Shown: one piece after another, positions 25,465-32,213 of the stretch
How the letters are laid out: the number at the start of each line of letters is the position of its first letter
How positions within the stretch are numbered: position 1 is the stretch's first letter
Assembly: GCA_045114775.1 (NCBI GenBank)
Contig: JBGULC010000008.1
Span: 62,001-126,000 of the forward strand
Source of the DNA: UBA3792 sp045114775
GTDB taxonomy: Bacteria; Bacillota; Clostridia; Christensenellales; CAG-138
DNA length: 64,000 bases
Reading direction: 5' to 3'
Notes under the pieces: generated by a model
Told to the model about the DNA's origin: nothing
The model's input: only the letters and a program-made list of their open reading frames with translations
Database searches by the model: none
Made by a program: the position numbers and the translations under genes

Positions 25465-26016
25465 TCAAAGCGTGATTTTTTCGTCAAAATGCAGAATTTG
25501 TTCGTCTGAAGCTTCATGCGTGACAACTATCGCGAGTTTGGCCGAACGGATCAGATCTGCGGCACGATGCTTGTTCAATTCATCGAGACCGCTGAACGGT
25601 TCGTCCAATAAAACGACGTCTTCGGAAAATGCGAGCGCACGCGCAATGGATACGCGCTGCTTTTGTCCTCCGGACAGCGCGCCGGCCTTCTGATCCAGCT
25701 CAGATTCCATATTCAGCTTGCGCAGCAATCCTTCCGCTGTTTTTCGATTGGACACAAGCGCGACGTTTTCCAGCGCAGTCAGATGATCCAAGAGCCTTGG
25801 CTCCTGAAAGACGACGGAAACTCTTCTGTTTTCCAGTCCCGAAATTGTTCCGGCGTCCTGCTTTTTTAGTCCGCATAGCACGCGAAGCAGAGTTGTTTTT
25901 CCGATCCCAGACTCCCCCGAAATCAAAACCACCCCGCGATCCGGGATCGAAAACGACGCGGATCGGAAAACCTGCTTATCTCCGAGCTTGACGGAAAGAT
26001 CCTTGATCTCAATCAT
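25465..26016 (-). CDS. ABC importer ATPase (short)
   Basis: Nucleotide-binding subunit of 183 aa, shorter than the 240-260 aa of SsuB/TauB/ThiZ-type ATPases; the C-terminal part after the H-loop is nearly absent. Walker A GESGIGKTT, Q-loop VVFQEPRLL, signature LSGGQKQR, Walker B VVLLDEPFSGLD and the His of VVTHEASDE are all present, so catalysis should be possible. Its start overlaps the permease gene by 8 bp. It energises the permease and binding protein encoded just upstream in the same operon. Confidence 0.9.
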   Translation of the reverse strand: MIEIKDLSVKLGDKQVFRSASFSIPDRGVVLISGESGIGKTTLLRVLCGLKKQDAGTISGLENRRVSVVFQEPRLLDHLTALENVALVSNRKTAEGLLRKLNMESELDQKAGALSGGQKQRVSIARALAFSEDVVLLDEPFSGLDELNKHRAADLIRSAKLAIVVTHEASDEQILHFDEKITL

Positions 26017-26758
26017 ATCTTTGCCCCGCTTTCTTCAATACGAACCGAATCCCGGTTTCAATCAGCACCGAAAACACGATCACGATCAACGTCCATGCAA
26101 ACAGTTCGGGCGTGTCAAAGTAGATTTTGCTGTTCTGCATTTGTCTTCCGATCCCGAATGCGGGAAGCGCAAGGATCTCCGCGGTGATGACGGCTTTCCA
26201 AGCAAAGCCGAGCGCCGTGGACGCCGTTGCGAAGAAACGCGGCAAAACCTGCGGAAGCGTTACGTAACGCAGCTTCTTCCAAAACGATAGATAGATATGC
26301 GCCATTTCCGAAAGCTGTTCGCTTCTGTTCCGGATCGCCTCTTCCGTCGTCTGCCAGATCATGGGAATCACAACGATCATCGCGACGGCGACGGGGACAA
26401 CGCCGGATGCGAGCGATACCAGGAGGATCAGCGCAAACGAAGTGATCGGCGTCGTTTTGATCAGGGAGCGCAAGGGCTTCAGCAGCCAGTCGAATACCGG
26501 CAGATGCGCGGTGAGTACGGCAAGTAAAACACCGATCGCGCAGCCCAGAATGTATCCGATCATGATGCGCAGAAGTGTGGATCCGATGGAGTGCCAGCCT
26601 GCGGGCGAACCGAAAACCGAGAGGGACGCCGCCGCCGTTTCTTTGGGAGAAGGCAGCAGCAAGCTGTTGCCGACAAGCATCGACAACAGCTGCCATACTG
26701 CGATATATACTGCGATCGGAACGCAGGCTTTCAGTACTTTAAGAAGGATCCGCCGCAT
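26009..26758 (-). CDS. ABC importer permease (BPD_transp_1)
   Basis: Integral membrane protein of 249 aa with about six hydrophobic segments and the cytoplasmic EAA coupling loop (SFWKKLRYVTLPQVLPRFFATA). It resembles SsuC/TauC/ThiX permeases for nitrate, sulfonate, taurine or thiamine-precursor importers. It overlaps the binding-protein gene by 20 bp at its start and the ATPase gene by 8 bp at its end, so all three are tightly coupled. The substrate cannot be told. Confidence 0.9.
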   Translation of the reverse strand: MRRILLKVLKACVPIAVYIAVWQLLSMLVGNSLLLPSPKETAAASLSVFGSPAGWHSIGSTLLRIMIGYILGCAIGVLLAVLTAHLPVFDWLLKPLRSLIKTTPITSFALILLVSLASGVVPVAVAMIVVIPMIWQTTEEAIRNRSEQLSEMAHIYLSFWKKLRYVTLPQVLPRFFATASTALGFAWKAVITAEILALPAFGIGRQMQNSKIYFDTPELFAWTLIVIVFSVLIETGIRFVLKKAGQRYD

Positions 26759-27767
26759 AATAGAACGCGTCGTCCGGAAGATTTCCGCCGACAGATTTCG
26801 GATTGGCGTCGAACAGGACTTTCAGCATTGCGGAAACGTAAGCCTTCATCTCTGCACCCTTGACGAGTGTGATGTTGCAATTCGGAATCGCTTTCTTTGC
26901 AATCGGCTCCTTGGGAATGATCCCCTGCTCCACGATCACTTTCGCTGCGTCCTCCGCGCTGACGACCTTTAGGGCAGAAGCTTCTGCGTCGGAGATAAAG
27001 GCGTCGACCTGATCCTTATGCGATTCAAGGTATTCGGTGCGCACAACATAAACGCCCTGCACAAGCTGCGTATCGTTCTTTTCGTTCCAAAGGTCGTTGA
27101 CCTTCAAAGCAATGCGAACATCGCTGCTCTTAGCCGTTGCGACCGATACGTGCGGTTCCGGAAGAAGCGCGATCTGCACGGTGCCGTCTGCAAGTTTGGC
27201 GATCAGTTCCGTGTTATCGGCGATATACTCGACCTGAACGGAATCCGTAAGACCGTTCGCCGCAAGCAGGTAGTTCAGGATATACTCCGGCGTGCTGCCC
27301 TGACCGGTGGCATAGATCGTTTTACCGGCTAGGTCTGCAATGCTTTGTACGCTATTGCCGTTTTCAAGGAAATACAGTACGCCGAGCGTGTTGACTGCGA
27401 TCACCTTGACCCCGCCGTTTGTTTTGTTATACAGCACGGATGCAAGGTTGATCGGTACGGCGGAAATGTCGATCTCGCCGTTGACGATCTTTGCGGTGAC
27501 CTGATCCGGTGCGGTAAACAGTTCCACGTTGTACTTGTCCTTCATATCCTGCATCATGTAAGCAAGGCCCATACCGGTCGGACCGGCAAGCGCCGCGACC
27601 TTGACAGGTTCTTCAGGCGCTGCGGATTTTTCAGGAGCTACAGGCTCTTCAGGCGCTGCGGTTTTTTCAGTCGCAGCAGTTTCTTCGTTCTTCTGAGGTT
27701 CCTGTGTGCAGGCAAAAGCGGTCAGCATCATCAGCAGCGCAAGGCAGATCAGTACGAATTTCTTCAT
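26739..27767 (-). CDS. ABC importer substrate-binding lipoprotein
   Basis: Protein of 342 aa with a lipoprotein signal (LTAFAC, Cys near 20). A repetitive Glu/Pro/Ala linker (EKTAAPEEP... EKSAAPEEP) leads to a periplasmic-binding fold of the NMT1/SsuA/ThiY class (MGLAYMMQDMKDKYNVELFT, IVNGEIDISAVPINLAS, GSTPEYILNYLL). These bind small anions or vitamin precursors; the specificity is not recognised. The linker contains an in-frame 36-bp tandem duplication. The ATG overlaps the Crp/Fnr regulator stop (ATGA), so regulator and transporter share a transcript. Confidence 0.9.
   Translation of the reverse strand: MKKFVLICLALLMMLTAFACTQEPQKNEETAATEKTAAPEEPVAPEKSAAPEEPVKVAALAGPTGMGLAYMMQDMKDKYNVELFTAPDQVTAKIVNGEIDISAVPINLASVLYNKTNGGVKVIAVNTLGVLYFLENGNSVQSIADLAGKTIYATGQGSTPEYILNYLLAANGLTDSVQVEYIADNTELIAKLADGTVQIALLPEPHVSVATAKSSDVRIALKVNDLWNEKNDTQLVQGVYVVRTEYLESHKDQVDAFISDAEASALKVVSAEDAAKVIVEQGIIPKEPIAKKAIPNCNITLVKGAEMKAYVSAMLKVLFDANPKSVGGNLPDDAFYYAADPS
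27605..27670. repeat. Two-copy 36-bp tandem repeat in the binding-protein gene
   Basis: Near-identical 30-nt stretches begin at 27605 and 27641 (about 28 of 30 positions agree), a 36-bp period equal to 12 codons. They encode the repeated AAPEEP linker. Confidence 0.75.
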
Positions 27768-28435
27768 GGTTCATAGTCCTCCAGCATTATGATTTCTTTT
27801 CCGTTTCGACGGATTTTATGTTCTTCCTCCAGTGTGTCCAGCGCACGGTATAATGTTGCACGGCTGACACAAAGGGATTCGGAAAGCTTTGTATAGTTCT
27901 TTACGCAGCAGACGCCGTCCTTCGATTCCGCGGACAAATAGGTCAAGATCCTTGCCGCAACGGAATTCTTTGAAAAGGCATCCAGTCTTTTGCTCAAGAA
28001 ACGGATCCGATCATTCAGATAGGACAGGTAGTTTTTGAGAACCGTTTTGTTATCGGAAAGCAGATTCAAGAACGCATCTTCCGAAATGATCAACGCACGA
28101 ACGCGTTCGTTGCAACAGATGTTCGTTACATACGGTTCATTTTTTGAAAACAGCGACGCCGCGCCGAACAGATCGTTTTTATGCAGCGTAGCCATGTGCA
28201 TCATCCCGTCGCAGCTTTCACGTCTGACGTCCGCCGTTCCGCGCAGAAGGATTCCGAGCCGATCCGAAACATCATTCTTGCGGAACAGGTATTCCCCCGC
28301 TTCGTATTCGGTTATCGTTACGTCGGCACGGATCAGCCAATCGCGGATCGTCTCTTCCTTCACTTGTCGGAACAAGACAGTGCCGCAGAGCTGATGCGCG
28401 TACCGTTCCGCTTGTAATACAGTACTCAAAATCAA
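27764..28435 (-). CDS. Crp/Fnr-family transcriptional regulator
   Basis: Regulator of 223 aa. The N-terminal cyclic-nucleotide-like beta barrel (about 25-130, AGEYLFRKNDVSDRLGILLRG) is followed by a dimerisation helix and a winged helix-turn-helix (about 165-215, KLSESLCVSRATLYRALDTLEEE). No Fnr-type N-terminal Cys cluster is present, so an oxygen-sensing Fe-S role is unlikely. The reading frame begins with TTG at 28435 without a strong ribosome binding site. It is the first gene of the transporter operon and so likely controls it; the effector is unknown. Confidence 0.88.
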   Translation of the reverse strand: MILSTVLQAERYAHQLCGTVLFRQVKEETIRDWLIRADVTITEYEAGEYLFRKNDVSDRLGILLRGTADVRRESCDGMMHMATLHKNDLFGAASLFSKNEPYVTNICCNERVRALIISEDAFLNLLSDNKTVLKNYLSYLNDRIRFLSKRLDAFSKNSVAARILTYLSAESKDGVCCVKNYTKLSESLCVSRATLYRALDTLEEEHKIRRNGKEIIMLEDYEP

Positions 28436-28460
28436 TTATTCCGTTTCATATGATACAAAT

Positions 28461-28489
28461 ATGCTAACATTTATATTGCTACTTGTCAA
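28461..28489 (-). promoter_or_regulatory. Promoter of the crp/fnr-ABC importer operon
   Basis: On the minus strand: consensus TTGACA (28489-28484), a 17-bp spacer, TAGCAT (28466-28461). Its -35 overlaps the -35 of the opposite xth promoter. Confidence 0.65.
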
Positions 28490-28511
28490 TATGCGATTAT
28501 GAATATATAAT
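28483..28511 (+). promoter_or_regulatory. Promoter of xth, probably leaderless
   Basis: TTGTCA (28483-28488), a 17-bp spacer, perfect TATAAT (28506-28511). The ATG begins 7 nt after the -10, where transcription should start, and no ribosome binding site is present. Confidence 0.75.
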
Positions 28512-28517
28512 AGCGTT

Positions 28518-29282
28518 ATGAAACTGGTCAGTTGGAATGTAAACGGGCTTCGCGCCTGTCTTCAGAAGGGGTTCGACGATTTCCTGCAAAGGGAGTCGCC
28601 GGACGTCATTGCGCTGCAGGAAACGAAGCTGCAACCGGAGCAGCTTACGTATACGCCGGAAGGCTACCATACGTATTATTTCAGCGCGCAGAAAAAGGGG
28701 TATTCGGGTACCGCTGTTTTCTGCAAAGCAGAACCGTCAGGTATTCGGTACGGGATCGGTGACGATCGCTTCGATGCGGAAGGTCGGTCGATCACGCTGT
28801 TCTTCCCCGCCTTCACGTTTGTAACGGCTTATGCCCCGAATGCGCAGGAAGGACTGAAGCGGCTTGATTTCCGCACCGAATGGGAAACTGCCATACGCGC
28901 ATATCTTTCCGAGCTTGCAGAAAAGGGCCCCGTCATTTATTGCGGCGATCTCAACGTCGCGCATCAGGAGATCGACCTTAAAAATCCCGGGCCGAACCGC
29001 GGAAATGCGGGATTCTCCGATGAAGAGCGCGCGATGTTCGGCAATCTTCTGAACGCCGGTTTTACCGATACGTTCCGCTTCAAGTACCCGGATCTGACCG
29101 GTGCGTATTCTTGGTGGAGCTACCGTTTTCGCGCACGCGAACACAACGCGGGATGGCGTATCGACTATTTTCTTGTACGGGAACAGGATCGCGACAGGAT
29201 TTCCGACGCGATCATCTATCACGACGTCTTCGGCAGCGACCATTGTCCGGTCGGTCTGATCTGGGAGGGCACATGGAATTGA
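28518..29282 (+). CDS. xth: Exodeoxyribonuclease III (AP endonuclease)
   Basis: Base-excision repair nuclease of 254 aa in the exonuclease/endonuclease/phosphatase fold. Motifs: SWNVNGLRA, IALQETKL (metal-binding Glu), TAYAPNAQ, YCGDLNVAH (Asp and Asn), WRIDYFLV and the catalytic FGSDHCPV. It looks complete. It is the first gene of a DNA-quality operon xth-maf-uvrC and overlaps maf by 10 bp. Its start codon coincides with the expected transcription start of a near-consensus promoter, which suggests leaderless translation. Confidence 0.96.
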   Translation: MKLVSWNVNGLRACLQKGFDDFLQRESPDVIALQETKLQPEQLTYTPEGYHTYYFSAQKKGYSGTAVFCKAEPSGIRYGIGDDRFDAEGRSITLFFPAFTFVTAYAPNAQEGLKRLDFRTEWETAIRAYLSELAEKGPVIYCGDLNVAHQEIDLKNPGPNRGNAGFSDEERAMFGNLLNAGFTDTFRFKYPDLTGAYSWWSYRFRAREHNAGWRIDYFLVREQDRDRISDAIIYHDVFGSDHCPVGLIWEGTWN

Positions 29283-29848
29283 TCCTTGCTTCGCAATCAC
29301 CGCGACGTCATGAGATCATGGATTTCATGGGGTTAAGCTATCGCACCGAAGTCTGCACGGAGCCGGAACGGATCGCGGAAAGTCTTACCGTACCCGAAAC
29401 TGTCATGCACATTGCAAGGCAGAAAGCGGAGTTTGCGCTCCGTCTGCATCCCGACGCCTGTGCAATCGGCGCCGACACGATCGTTTATCTTGACGGAGAA
29501 ATTATCGGAAAGCCGAAATCTCCCGAGGATGCAGTTCAAACGCTGCGGCGCATGCAGGGACGCTCTCACATCGTTTATACGGGTCTTGCCGTGCTGAAAG
29601 AAAACTATTCCGATGTTCGCTATGCGGCTACGAAGGTCCGATTTCGTCCGATGTCCGAAAAAGAGATCTTTTGGTATGTTTCCACGGGAGAACCGCTCGA
29701 CAAAGCCGGGTCCTACGGCGTACAGGGGCTCGGATCCGTTTTTGTTGAGTCCATCGAAGGCAATTATTTCAACGTCGTCGGGCTGCCTTCCCCCATCCTG
29801 TATGAGATGCTCATAAGAGCGAACGCAATCGCGGAAGATCGGACATGA
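29273..29848 (+). CDS. maf: Maf-family nucleoside triphosphate pyrophosphatase
   Basis: House-cleaning pyrophosphatase of 191 aa; family members hydrolyse dTTP/UTP and modified nucleotides. The N-terminal signature is LASQSPRRHEIM, followed by GADTIVYLDGEIIGKP and the DKAGSYGVQGLGSVFVESIEGNYFNVVGLP segment. It overlaps the xth end by 10 bp and ends in an ATGA overlap with uvrC, so it is part of that operon. The dTTP/UTP-type specificity is inferred from the YNVVGLP-type C-terminus. Confidence 0.95.
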   Translation: MELILASQSPRRHEIMDFMGLSYRTEVCTEPERIAESLTVPETVMHIARQKAEFALRLHPDACAIGADTIVYLDGEIIGKPKSPEDAVQTLRRMQGRSHIVYTGLAVLKENYSDVRYAATKVRFRPMSEKEIFWYVSTGEPLDKAGSYGVQGLGSVFVESIEGNYFNVVGLPSPILYEMLIRANAIAEDRT

Positions 29849-31662
29849 ATACCGTTTTGGAAGACAAAATCGCTCTGCTTCCCGAAAAGCCGGGCGTCTA
29901 TAAAATGCTGGACGAGACCGGCACGGTAATCTATGTCGGAAAGGCGAAGATCCTGAAAAACCGTGTTCGGCAGTATTTTCAATCCTCCCGGAACCATTCT
30001 CCGAAGGTACGGGCCATGGTCTCTCATATTGCCGATTTCGAAACGATCGAGGTGCACAGCGAGGTCGAAGCTCTGTCTCTTGAGAGCAATCTCATAAAGG
30101 AATTCATGCCGAAATACAACATTCTTCTGAAGGATGACAAGCACTTCCCTTACTTTCGTATTGATCTACGGCAGGATTTTCCCCGCATTGAAATCGTGCG
30201 CCGCGTAAAACAAGACGGCGCAGTCTATCTCGGTCCGTACATCGTTGGACCTTCCGTAAAGGAAGAGATGCAGCTTGTTTATGATCTGTTTCCTTTACGG
30301 CATTGCAAAAAAAGCATTTCCGGCATGCAGGCGAGGGGTGAACGTCCCTGCCTTCTCCATCACGTCGGTAAATGCTGCGCGCCCTGCAGCGGCGATGTCA
30401 CGCGCGAACAGTATCACGATCTTTTGAAAGAAGCAATGCGCCTGCTGAACGGCAAAAGCGGCGATCTGATCCCTTATTTGAAGCAAAAGATGCAGGAGGC
30501 GTCGGATGCGCTCGATTTTGAGCGTGCGGCGCTGCTGCGCGACAAACTGAAGGCTACGATGGCACTGCAGGAAAAGCAGGTCGCCATCAATACGAGCGAT
30601 CTGACCGCGGACGTGTTCAGCGTGGATGCACGCAACGATTCCCGAATGGTATTTGCACTGTTTGTTCGGGGCGGTAAAGTCGTCGGTACGCATGCGTTCC
30701 CCTTGGAAGGCGACGGAGACGACGCAAAAGAAGATTGGCTGCATGCATTTCTGCTGCAGTATTACGGACAGGACGGGATCGAGATTCCTCCCGTCGTTCT
30801 GCTTGCAAAGCAATGCACCGATATGTCGGAAATTGCCGAGTGGCTGAGCGAACGAAAGCACCGCAAGGTCAGCGTATCTGTACCGCAGCGCGGTGATAAG
30901 CGTCAGCTTACGGATATGGCGTCGCAGAACTGCAGCGCGCTTCTGGAAAAGAACGACCGGATCCGCATCTGCTCCTGGGAGCGCGGCGAAGGCGCCCTTG
31001 CACAACTCTCGGGTATTCTCGGTCTTGATGAGATCCCCTCCCGTATGGAGTGCTTCGACAATTCGCACCTGATGGGTACGAATACCGTCGCTTCTATGGT
31101 CGTATTCCGCGACGGTAAACCGGATAAAACCGCTTACCGCCATTTCAGGATCCGTTCGGACGCCGGCGGCGACGATCTGATCTCCATGCAGGAAGTATTG
31201 ACAAGACGGCTCTCCGGCGAAGGCGAGCTGCCCGATCTGATCGTACTGGACGGCGGCAAAACGCAGTTGGAGATCGGCATCCAAGTCCTCAAAGCATTGA
31301 ACCTTACGCAGATTCCGATCTGCGCGCTTGCGGAATCCGACGAGCTGATCTATCTGCCGGACCAGGAGGATCCGATCATGATCCCGAAAAACAGCGCTCC
31401 GCTGCATCTGATCGAACGGCTGCGCGATGAAGCGCACCGGTTCGCGATTTCCTATCACCGCAATCTCAGGAGCAAGAGCGCACTGTACTCACGGCTCGAT
31501 GAAATTCCCGGCGTCGGCGAGAAGCGCAAGCGCATTTTGTTCGATACATTTCTGACTGTGGAACAAATCAAAAAAACAAGCGTTGAGCAGCTTGCTTCCG
31601 TAAAAGGGATCTCGCGTCCTGTCGCCGAAGCGGTATTTGAGTATTTCCATTCCCAACAATAA
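29845..31662 (+). CDS. uvrC: UvrABC system protein C
   Basis: Nucleotide-excision repair nuclease subunit of 605 aa. The GIY-YIG domain for the 3' incision is at the N-terminus (PGVYKMLDETGTVIYVGKA). A Cys-containing region (CLLHHVGKCCAPC), a UvrB-binding UVR motif (about 205-240) and the RNase H-like domain for the 5' incision (CFDNSHLMGTNTVASMVVF, LIVLDGGKTQL) follow. The C-terminus has helix-hairpin-helix motifs (EIPGVGEKRKRILF). I see no LexA box upstream of this operon. A bidirectional hairpin follows the stop. Confidence 0.97.
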   Translation: MNTVLEDKIALLPEKPGVYKMLDETGTVIYVGKAKILKNRVRQYFQSSRNHSPKVRAMVSHIADFETIEVHSEVEALSLESNLIKEFMPKYNILLKDDKHFPYFRIDLRQDFPRIEIVRRVKQDGAVYLGPYIVGPSVKEEMQLVYDLFPLRHCKKSISGMQARGERPCLLHHVGKCCAPCSGDVTREQYHDLLKEAMRLLNGKSGDLIPYLKQKMQEASDALDFERAALLRDKLKATMALQEKQVAINTSDLTADVFSVDARNDSRMVFALFVRGGKVVGTHAFPLEGDGDDAKEDWLHAFLLQYYGQDGIEIPPVVLLAKQCTDMSEIAEWLSERKHRKVSVSVPQRGDKRQLTDMASQNCSALLEKNDRIRICSWERGEGALAQLSGILGLDEIPSRMECFDNSHLMGTNTVASMVVFRDGKPDKTAYRHFRIRSDAGGDDLISMQEVLTRRLSGEGELPDLIVLDGGKTQLEIGIQVLKALNLTQIPICALAESDELIYLPDQEDPIMIPKNSAPLHLIERLRDEAHRFAISYHRNLRSKSALYSRLDEIPGVGEKRKRILFDTFLTVEQIKKTSVEQLASVKGISRPVAEAVFEYFHSQQ

Positions 31663-31663
31663 T

Positions 31664-31697
31664 ACAATACCGTCGGAATCGTTTCCGACGGTATTGT
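31664..31697. terminator. Bidirectional terminator between uvrC and the PH-like gene
   Basis: Perfect 15-bp stem (ACAATACCGTCGGAA and its complement) with loop TCGT, two bases after the uvrC stop, between convergent genes. Confidence 0.8.
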
Positions 31698-31711
31698 CGT
31701 TCTGAAACGTA

Positions 31712-32170
31712 TTATTGCTTCAATTCTTCTTTGATCTCATCAATCCTGTCGATGGCAAGCAATACGATCTTCTGCTTGTTTGTATTGATCACAAGCGCAT
31801 TGTACATTCGCATGCCTCCGACGGAGACGTCTGTCTTTCCGATACCGCGGATCTCGCTTTTGGCAATATCAAACGGTATTCCCTTCTTAAACGGAGACGG
31901 TGTGCTGAGCCCGGATATGCGGTCGTCGGTTATCACGCAATAGGACTTTCCTGTCGAAAGCATGACGCGAAATGCGCGATACCCGCAATAGCCGAGAAAC
32001 AGAACGATCGCCACGTAAATCAGGCTGAACGGACTGAATTGAAAAACGCCGTCTACAATGTTGCGGAAAACAAATAGGACGATGATGATCGGAATGCTGA
32101 CGGCATAAAACCAAAATGTGATCCGTGACTGCGTCAGCTCGCTCTTGCTGCAGTTGTATCTTTTTTCCAT
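31712..32170 (-). CDS. Small membrane protein with PH-like domain
   Basis: Protein of 152 aa. Two hydrophobic helices (about 18-37 and 44-66) are followed by a cytoplasmic beta-rich segment (GKSYCVITDDRISGLST ... IPFDIAKSEIRGIGKTDV ... ALVINTNKQKIVLLAI) resembling bacterial PH-like domains (PF14470/YdbT type). No function is assignable. The ATG at 32170 is preferred: it gives a short charged N-terminus before the helices, and codons upstream lie in the fusA terminator. No ribosome binding site is visible between hairpin and start. Confidence 0.7.
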   Translation of the reverse strand: MEKRYNCSKSELTQSRITFWFYAVSIPIIIVLFVFRNIVDGVFQFSPFSLIYVAIVLFLGYCGYRAFRVMLSTGKSYCVITDDRISGLSTPSPFKKGIPFDIAKSEIRGIGKTDVSVGGMRMYNALVINTNKQKIVLLAIDRIDEIKEELKQ

Positions 32171-32179
32171 ACCAAAAAT

Positions 32180-32200
32180 CGGGAGCGCAGCGCGCTCCCG
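32180..32200 (-). terminator. Terminator of the EF-G-like gene
   Basis: CGGGAGCGC / GCGCTCCCG stem (9 bp) with loop GCT on the minus strand, followed by ATTTTT. The T-run ends 3 nt before the ATG of the next gene. Confidence 0.88.
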
Positions 32201-32213
32201 TTCCCTTTCGGAA

